Assembly (NCBI GenBank): GCA_009914575.1
Contig: WNEB01000033.1
Location: 1 to 10,759, forward strand
DNA length: 10,759 nucleotides
Source: Burkholderia gladioli
GTDB lineage: Bacteria > Pseudomonadota > Gammaproteobacteria > Burkholderiales > Burkholderiaceae
Direction: 5' to 3'
The translations under genes were made by a program, and so were the position numbers. Positions 6,425-10,759 of the stretch are shown here, in pieces (position 1 is the first letter of the stretch; each line of letters starts with the position of its first letter). The notes beneath the pieces are model-generated. The model ran no database searches. It was not told where the DNA came from and worked only from the letters and a program-made list of their open reading frames with translations.

Positions 6425-7491
6425 TGCTGTTGCTCAATCCCGGCCCGGTCACGCTGACCGAGCGCGTGCGCCGGAGCCTGCTGCAAACCGATCTCTGCCA
6501 TCGCGAAAGCGAGTTCTTCGACCTGCAGGACGAAGCGCGCACGCGCCTCGTCGCCGCCTACGATCTCGACCCGGCCGAATGGCAGGCCGTGCTGATGACG
6601 GGCTCCGGCACCGCCGCGGTCGAAAGCATGATCGCCGCGCTGGCGCCCGAGGACGGCAAGCTGCTCGTGATCGAGAACGGCGTGTACGGCGACCGCATCG
6701 CGCAGATCGCGAAGCAATACCGGATCGCCCACGAGGCGCTCAAGCACGAGTGGATGGACGCGCCCGATCTCGGTCGCATCGAGGCCGCGCTGGCCGCCGA
6801 TCGCGCCATCACGCACGTGGCCGTGATCCATCACGAAACCACCACCGGCCGCCTGAACGCGCTCGGCCCGATCGCCGAGCTGTGCCGCCGGCACGGCGCG
6901 CGCCTGCTGGTGGACGGCGTCAGCAGCTTCGGCGCCGAGGCGCTCGATTTCGCCGACGGCGTGACCGACGCCGTGGCCGCTACCGCCAACAAGTGCCTGC
7001 ACGGCGTGCCCGGCGCGGCGTTCGTGATCGTGCGCAACGCGGCGCTGGCGCGCGCCGCGAGCCGCACCTATTACCTCGATCTCGGTCGGCTCGCCAAGCT
7101 GCAGGCGCAGCGCAACACGCCGTTCACGCCGTCGGTGCACGCGTATTACGCGCTGGTCGAGGCGCTGCGCGAGTTCGAGGACGAAGGCGGCTGGCAGGCG
7201 CGTCACGCCCGCTACAAGGCGCTTGCCGATCAGGTGCGCGACGGCCTGGCCGCGCGCGGCATGTCGCTGGTGCTGCCCGACGGCGAATCGTCGGCGGTGC
7301 TGCGCGCCTACACGCTGCCAGCCGGGGTCGGCTACGACACGCTGCACGACGGCCTCAAGGCGCGCGGCTTCGTGATCTACGCGGGCCAGGGCGGGCTGTC
7401 GGCCTCGCTGTTCCGCGTGTCGACGATGGGCGCGATCGCGCCGACCGACATGGATCGCCTGCTCGAAGGCTTCAGCGCGCTGACGCGTTGA
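6421..7491 (+). CDS. phnW: 2-aminoethylphosphonate--pyruvate transaminase
   Basis: The 356-residue class V PLP aminotransferase interconverts phosphonoacetaldehyde plus alanine and 2-AEP plus pyruvate. In this operon it runs toward 2-AEP, completing the three-step pathway from PEP. The start LLLNPGPVTLTERVRRSLL and LCHRESEFFDL are typical of PhnW. GSGTAAVESM binds cofactor phosphate, D165 in LLVDGVSSFGAE pairs with the PLP ring nitrogen, and K191 in ANKCLHGVPG forms the Schiff base. Length is normal. Two ATGs are adjacent (6421 and 6424). The first gives the ATGA-type overlap with the decarboxylase stop, while the second has better spacing (7 nt) from GGGAG at 6412-6416. PhnW can also serve 2-AEP breakdown, but the mutase and decarboxylase upstream argue for synthesis, and no phnX is present here. 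A strong terminator follows 30 bp after the stop. Confidence 0.95.
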   Translation: MMLLLNPGPVTLTERVRRSLLQTDLCHRESEFFDLQDEARTRLVAAYDLDPAEWQAVLMTGSGTAAVESMIAALAPEDGKLLVIENGVYGDRIAQIAKQYRIAHEALKHEWMDAPDLGRIEAALAADRAITHVAVIHHETTTGRLNALGPIAELCRRHGARLLVDGVSSFGAEALDFADGVTDAVAATANKCLHGVPGAAFVIVRNAALARAASRTYYLDLGRLAKLQAQRNTPFTPSVHAYYALVEALREFEDEGGWQARHARYKALADQVRDGLAARGMSLVLPDGESSAVLRAYTLPAGVGYDTLHDGLKARGFVIYAGQGGLSASLFRVSTMGAIAPTDMDRLLEGFSALTR

Positions 7492-7521
7492 TGCGCCGCT
7501 TCGCCGGTTCGACGGCATGAC

Positions 7522-7554
7522 GCAAAACGGACGCCTCGGCGTCCGTTTTGCTTT
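7522..7554 (+). terminator. rho-independent terminator of the phosphonate operon
   Basis: GCAAAACGGACGCC (7522-7535) pairs perfectly over 14 bp with GGCGTCCGTTTTGC (7538-7551), with a TC at the tip, and is followed by TTT. The T-run at 7546-7549 mirrored by the A-run at 7524-7527 could act in both directions. It isolates the operon from the FUSC gene. Confidence 0.88.
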
Positions 7555-7701
7555 GTTGCGGTGCGTCGCGTTAATACGGGGAGGCGCGGCCGGGCCGATC
7601 CATTAATTAGAATCGTCCGAACGTGCGATGCGCGCGGTCGGCAGCCGCGGCGCGCCCATCGCGACCTTCCACGCGAGCGCCCTGCCTTCACGTTGCCCGT
7701 C
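7555..7701 (+). promoter_or_regulatory. upstream region of the FUSC gene with a possible -10 box
   Basis: About 150 bp lie between the terminator and the FUSC start, with no gene. An AT-rich island, CATTAATTAGAAT (7601-7613), contains TAGAAT at 7608-7613 as a plausible -10 element. I do not see a good -35 box at the right distance. Position, after a terminator and before the next operon, is the main support. Confidence 0.3.
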
Positions 7702-8757
7702 ATGACCGCATCTCCGCCGCTCCGTCTGCCCGCCGCCCTGCGCGCGCTGTTCCGCCCGCTGCTCGATCCCTATCGCCGTTACCGGCACGCGAAGCTGATC
7801 CACGCGGCGCGCGTCGCGCTCAGCGTGCTGGTGTCGATCGCACTGTCCACCGGGCTCAATATACCGCACGGCGAATGGTCGTCGATCACGGTGCTGATCG
7901 TGATCGGCGGGCTTCAGCATCACGGCAACATCCGCAAGAAGGCGGTCGAGCGCGCGCTCGGCACCACCATCGGCGCCGTGGCCGGGCTGGCGCTGATCGT
8001 GCTGCAATCCACGCTGCATGTGTCGATCGTCACGTACCTGGTGATGAGCGTGCTGTGCGGGCTCTGCGCCTACTACGCGATCGGCAAGGCCGGCTATGTC
8101 GCGCTGCTGTCGGCGATCACGATCCTGATCGTGGCCGGGCACGGCGACAACGAGATCGTCGACGGGCTGTGGCGCGCCGTGAACGTGATCGTCGGGATCG
8201 GCATCGCGCTGGCGTTCTCGTTCGCGCTGCCGCTGTACGCCACCTATTCGTGGCGCTACAAGCTTGCCGATTCGCTGCGCGCCTGCGCGGTGGTGCATGC
8301 GCGGATCGTCAGCGACACCGCGCACCTGAAGGAGATGGCCGCGCTGAACGCGCTGCTGGTGCAGATGCGCTCGCTAATGCCGTGGGTGTCGAAGGAAACC
8401 GACATCACGATGGCGCAGCTCGACGCGATCCAGCGCTCGCTGCGGCTCGTGATCAGCTCGCTCGAAATGCTGGCGAGCGTGCAGCCCGCCGACGGCGACG
8501 TGGCCGGCCGCCATTACGTGCAGACGGCGCAGCGCCCGCTGAACCGCCGCATCCACGGCCTGCTGATCGGGCCGAGCCGCGCGCTCAAATTCGGCACGCT
8601 GGCGCGCCTGCAGCCGCTGCCGGCCGTCGGCGCCCCGACCGACGGCGAGGTGCCCGCGCAGTTGTCGGGCTTCGTGTCGATCAACGACAAGATCGCGCGC
8701 GAATGCGACGTGATGCGCCAGCGCGTGCAGGACGTGGCGGCGCAGTGGTACATCTGA
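7702..8757 (+). CDS. FUSC-family inner-membrane protein
   Basis: This protein of about 351 residues has an N-terminal cluster of membrane segments (about 36-54, 60-72, 88-104, 107-127, 130-146 and 158-182) and a C-terminal helical soluble part. The pattern ERALGTTIGAVAGLAL (83-98), following a WSSITVLIVIGG segment, is typical of the FUSC/aromatic-acid-exporter superfamily (YccS, AaeB relatives), of which this is a short one-block form. Some relatives export aromatic acids or other small acids; the substrate here is unknown. ATG 7702 (MTASPPLRLP) is preferred. The frame is open upstream to 7561, but those residues are Arg-rich out-of-context sequence across the promoter region. It is separated by a terminator from the phosphonate genes and probably has no link to them. 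The DUF1801 gene follows after 24 bp and is probably co-transcribed. Confidence 0.8.
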   Translation: MTASPPLRLPAALRALFRPLLDPYRRYRHAKLIHAARVALSVLVSIALSTGLNIPHGEWSSITVLIVIGGLQHHGNIRKKAVERALGTTIGAVAGLALIVLQSTLHVSIVTYLVMSVLCGLCAYYAIGKAGYVALLSAITILIVAGHGDNEIVDGLWRAVNVIVGIGIALAFSFALPLYATYSWRYKLADSLRACAVVHARIVSDTAHLKEMAALNALLVQMRSLMPWVSKETDITMAQLDAIQRSLRLVISSLEMLASVQPADGDVAGRHYVQTAQRPLNRRIHGLLIGPSRALKFGTLARLQPLPAVGAPTDGEVPAQLSGFVSINDKIARECDVMRQRVQDVAAQWYI

Positions 8758-8781
8758 CGCGACACGCTCAAGGAACCGAAC

Positions 8782-9203
8782 ATGGCCACGAAGGCTCCCG
8801 CCGCCGGTGAAGAGATCGACGCCCGCATCGCCGAACTCGGCGACTGGCGCGGCGACGTGCTGGCCCGCATGCGCGCGCTGATCCGCCAGGCCGCGCCGGG
8901 TGTCGTCGAGGAATGGAAGTGGCGCGGCACGCCGGTGTGGTCGCTCGACGGCATCCTGTGCACGGGCGAATCGTACAAGGCGGTGGTCAAGCTGACGTTC
9001 GCCCAGGGCGCGGCGCTGGCCGATCCGGCCGGGCTGTTCAACGCGAGCCTGGACGGGGCAAGGTGCGGCGCGCGATCGACATCCGCGAAGGCGAGACGGT
9101 GGACGACGCCGCGTTCGTCGCGCTGATCCGGGCGGCCGTCGCGCTCAATCAAGCGAAACGGACGAGCCGGCAGGCCAAGGCCAAGCGGACTAAAGCCGAC
9201 TAA
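8782..9203 (+). pseudogene. DUF1801-domain protein, single-base frameshift
   Basis: The start MATKAPAAGEEIDARIAELG and the stretches VEEWKWRGTPVWS and YKAVVKLTFAQGAALAD, then LFNASLDG, match the DUF1801 (YdhG-like) fold, whose biochemical role is unknown. After the GGGG run at 9055-9058 the frame changes. The expected C-terminus (VRRAIDIREGETVDDAAF...) appears in the -1 frame and ends at the stop at 9201-9203. In the original frame translation runs into unrelated sequence and stops at 9126. Loss of one base (for example GGCGGC to GGGGC) explains it. Repaired, the protein has about 140 residues, normal for the family, with a Lys-rich tail (QAKAKRTKAD). An AAGGA ribosome-binding site sits 7 nt before the ATG, and the FUSC gene ends 24 bp upstream. 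A sequencing or assembly error is an equally good explanation. Confidence 0.72.
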
Positions 9204-9248
9204 AGCGGCGCAATGAACCCGCGCGCGCCGGCCGCGTTCCTCAAGTGC

Positions 9249-10407
9249 TCAATACCGCGACAACCGGTTTCCGGCATCGATCCGCACGCGGTCGCCGGGT
9301 TGCCAGTCGCCCGCGCCGGGCACGTCGAAGCCGCGCATCGTGCCGTCCGAGAGCTGCACGTCGATCCGGTAGCCGGACGACGCGTTCATCTGCTGCCCCA
9401 CCTGATTGCCGACCGCCGCGCCGCCCAGCGCGCAGATCACGGTGGCCGCGCCGCGGCCGCGACCATGCCCGATCTGATTGCCCAGCACGCCGCCCACGAG
9501 CGCGCCGACCACCGTGCCCGCCACGCCCGACGGGCTGGTGCCGCCGCCGATCGGGCGGATCGCCGCGACGGTGCCGTATTGCGCGCCGTAACCGGGCTGC
9601 GCATACGACGGCTGGCCATAGCCCGGCTGCGACGGTTGCGCGCCGTAGGGCTGCACGCCGGGTTGCGGATACGGCGGCTGGCCGGACGGATCGTCGGGCT
9701 GCCCGTAACCGGGCGGCGGGCTCGGCGGCGGATAGGCGGACGGCGCCGCGTTGCCGGGCTGGCCCGGATAGCCCGGTTAGTTGCCGTTGCCGTAGCCCGG
9801 CTGGTTGCCATAACCGGGCTGACCGGTCTGCGGCGCGTAACCGGGTTGGCCCGGCTGCGGGCCGTCGTCGTCCGAATCGTCGGGCGGCGCCGCGTCGGGC
9901 GGCGGATAGCCCCCCTGTCCGTTCATGTGCGGCGCCGGTTGCGCGCCGCCGTAGCCGGGCTGGCCATATTGCGGTGCGCTCGGCTGCGCCTGATAGGGTT
10001 GCGGCTGATACGGCTGCGCATTCGGTTGCGCGTACAACGGATTCGTCTGGCCGTACGGCGGCGGCACGTAGCCCGGCGCGTCGGCCCCGCGCTGCGGGTA
10101 ACCCGGCTGGGCGGGCTGCGCTTGCGGCGGCGCGCTGACGGGCGGATACGCGGGGGCGCCGTCGTCGTCCCGATTGGAATCGCCCTGCTGCGCCGGCGCA
10201 TAGCCGGGCTGGCTGCCCATATGCACCCTGGCCGCTGCCCACATATTGATCGTTGCCGTCGTACAGGCCGGCCGCGAAACTCGCGCTCGACGGCAGCGCC
10301 AGGGCCACGGGCAGCAGCCAGGCGGCGCGCGCCATCCGCGGCTTCAAGCGCAAACGCAGAGGAGAACGATGCAATGCGCGCAGGGAATCGTAAGGAGTGA
10401 AAGCCAT
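9249..10407 (-). pseudogene. secreted glycine-zipper protein with QPGY repeats, frameshifted and with a nonsense codon
   Basis: The N-terminus holds a signal peptide, MARAAWLLPVALALPSSASFA (ATG 10335), then AGLYDGNDQYVGSGQ. An in-frame ATG at 10407 would add 24 Arg-rich residues, so the start is uncertain. At about 10215-10235 the frame shifts by one. The rest (SQPGYAPAQQGDSN...) is a Pro/Gln/Gly/Tyr-rich region with eight QPGY motifs. A TAA at 9779-9777 interrupts it exactly where a further QPGY would have its Gln, so CAA to TAA is the likely change. The C-terminus is a glycine-zipper domain of the 17-kDa-antigen/SlyB type (GVAGTVVGALVGGVLGNQIG, then GGAAVGNQVGQQM) and ends at 9249. Family members sit in the outer membrane or periplasm. 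With both lesions only a truncated secreted peptide can be made, unless these are sequence errors. It is convergent with the DUF1801 gene, 45 bp away. Confidence 0.7.
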
Positions 10408-10453
10408 CGTCGTGGCGGGCCGCATGCGCCCGCGATCGGGAATAAACGGCACG

Positions 10454-10459
10454 AGTATA
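10454..10459 (-). promoter_or_regulatory. candidate -10 box for the glycine-zipper gene
   Basis: On the minus strand 10459-10454 reads TATACT, five of six matches to the sigma-70 -10 consensus. It lies about 47 nt upstream of ATG 10407 and about 119 nt upstream of ATG 10335. No convincing -35 box is visible 16-18 bp further upstream. Confidence 0.35.
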
Positions 10460-10501
10460 GGGAACGCCCGGCGGCAGCCCCCGCGGATTCGGGTAACGAT
10501 C

Positions 10502-10644
10502 GGCGTTGTTGCATAAATCTAGTGTGAGGATGCGATAGTATCGACGGGCATAATTTCAGGCGATACGAACGTATTGCGGACGAGCGAGGTCCGCCATACG
10601 GTTGATGACGCCGACGCGAACGGAGATCTCGGTGATCTTGCCCC
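10502..10644 (-). mobile_element. IS5-family (IS903-like) element, right-end remnant
   Basis: GGCGTTGTTGCATAAATC at 10502-10519 closely resembles the 18-bp terminal repeat of IS903-group IS5 elements (GGCTTTGTTGAATAAATC). It is followed by the 3' end of the transposase gene on the minus strand. The remnant stops at about 10644, where an IS3-type end begins. The rest of the element is either beyond the IS3 insertion or lost. Confidence 0.8.
10556..10644 (-). pseudogene. IS5-family transposase, C-terminal 28 residues
   Basis: Reading the minus strand, the final 28 codons (starting GKITEISVRVGVINRMADLA and ending YVRIA, stop at 10558-10556) match the C-terminus of Burkholderia-type IS5 transposases as I remember them. 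The frame is cut at about 10644 by the IS3-family end, so this piece has no start and no catalytic residues. Confidence 0.72.
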
Positions 10645-10759
10645 TGATTTACGGACACCTATCTAAGCGACATTGGCCAGCTCGTACTGCTCTGGGCTGA
10701 GGTAGCCCAGGGTCGAGTGCAGCCGGATCCGATTGTAGTCAACCTCAATGTAGTCAAAC
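10645..10759 (-). mobile_element. IS3-family element, terminal part, inserted in the IS5 remnant
   Basis: The element end is placed at TGATTTACGGACAC (10645 onward). It starts with TG, as IS3-family ends do, and sits exactly where IS5 coding sequence stops. The 3' end of its transposase follows on the minus strand. The element continues beyond the right edge, so its target duplication cannot be seen. Confidence 0.75.
10663..10758 (-). CDS. IS3-family transposase (OrfB integrase), C-terminal fragment
   Basis: The minus strand encodes a C-terminus of 31 residues ([20 protein letters not shown], then SPEQYE and LANVA), stopping at 10665-10663. The sequence [19 protein letters not shown] is the hallmark of the end of the rve integrase domain in IS3-family OrfB. 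The 5' part lies outside the window, so intactness cannot be judged. The stop lies 18 bp from the inferred element end, as is usual for this family. Confidence 0.88.
   Translation of the reverse strand, partial: FDYIEVDYNRIRLHSTLGYLSPEQYELANVA

Noticed and set aside
7492..7520. Short ATG-started frame of about ten codons after phnW
   Set aside because: No ribosome-binding site or family support, and it ends right at the terminator hairpin.
7561..7701. Earlier GTG start extending the FUSC protein by 47 residues
   Set aside because: The added residues are Arg-rich and unlike the family, and they cover the only plausible promoter region, so ATG 7702 is more likely.
9590..10210. Regularly spaced short repeats that might suggest a CRISPR array
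   Set aside because: The repeats are QPGY-type codons in one reading frame with irregular spacing and no spacer structure.
9213..10400. 395-codon plus-strand frame rich in Arg/Ala/Leu/Gly repeats
   Set aside because: It is the complement of the repetitive QPGY coding region. The minus strand has a signal peptide, a glycine-zipper domain and repeat register, while the plus frame looks like no protein family.

Overview
The window is GC-rich DNA with the codon use of a beta-proteobacterium. The genus is most likely Burkholderia, and the gladioli/glumae branch is a guess. The basis is high GC with strong third-position GC, the make-up of the gene families, and insertion-sequence remnants of types common in that genus. 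No rRNA, tRNA or CRISPR is visible.

Layout. (1) Positions 1-255 hold the end of a degenerate IS30-family element, reading on the minus strand. (2) Positions 273-7491 hold a plus-strand operon of seven genes for making and using a C-P bond compound. In order they are a CDP-alcohol phosphatidyltransferase, a non-heme iron (2OG-type) oxygenase broken by a frameshift, a UPF0104/LPG-synthase-like membrane protein, a stand-alone nucleotidyltransferase, a PEP mutase fused to a second nucleotidyltransferase domain, phosphonopyruvate decarboxylase, and 2-aminoethylphosphonate (2-AEP) transaminase. A perfect 14-bp terminator hairpin closes the operon at 7522-7554. (3) Positions 7702-9203 hold a FUSC-type inner-membrane protein followed by a DUF1801 gene with a one-base frameshift. 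(4) Positions 9249-10407, minus strand, hold a secreted glycine-zipper protein with QPGY repeats, broken by one frameshift and one nonsense codon. (5) Positions 10502-10759 hold an IS5-family (IS903-like) end cut by the end of an IS3-family element.

How the operon works. PepM, Ppd and PhnW are the standard three steps PEP -> phosphonopyruvate -> phosphonoacetaldehyde -> 2-AEP. A nucleotidyltransferase plus a CDP-alcohol phosphatidyltransferase then suggests that 2-AEP is activated as CMP-AEP and transferred to a lipid or glycan. The UPF0104-type protein is a possible translocator. The oxygenase may once have hydroxylated the phosphonate, but this copy has both a frameshift and an Arg where the distal iron-binding His is expected.

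Four of the genes in the window carry lesions (oxygenase, DUF1801, glycine-zipper protein, IS30 transposase), and insertion-sequence remnants lie at both ends. This fits either a lineage undergoing gene decay or an assembly with base errors; the raw sequence alone cannot separate the two.
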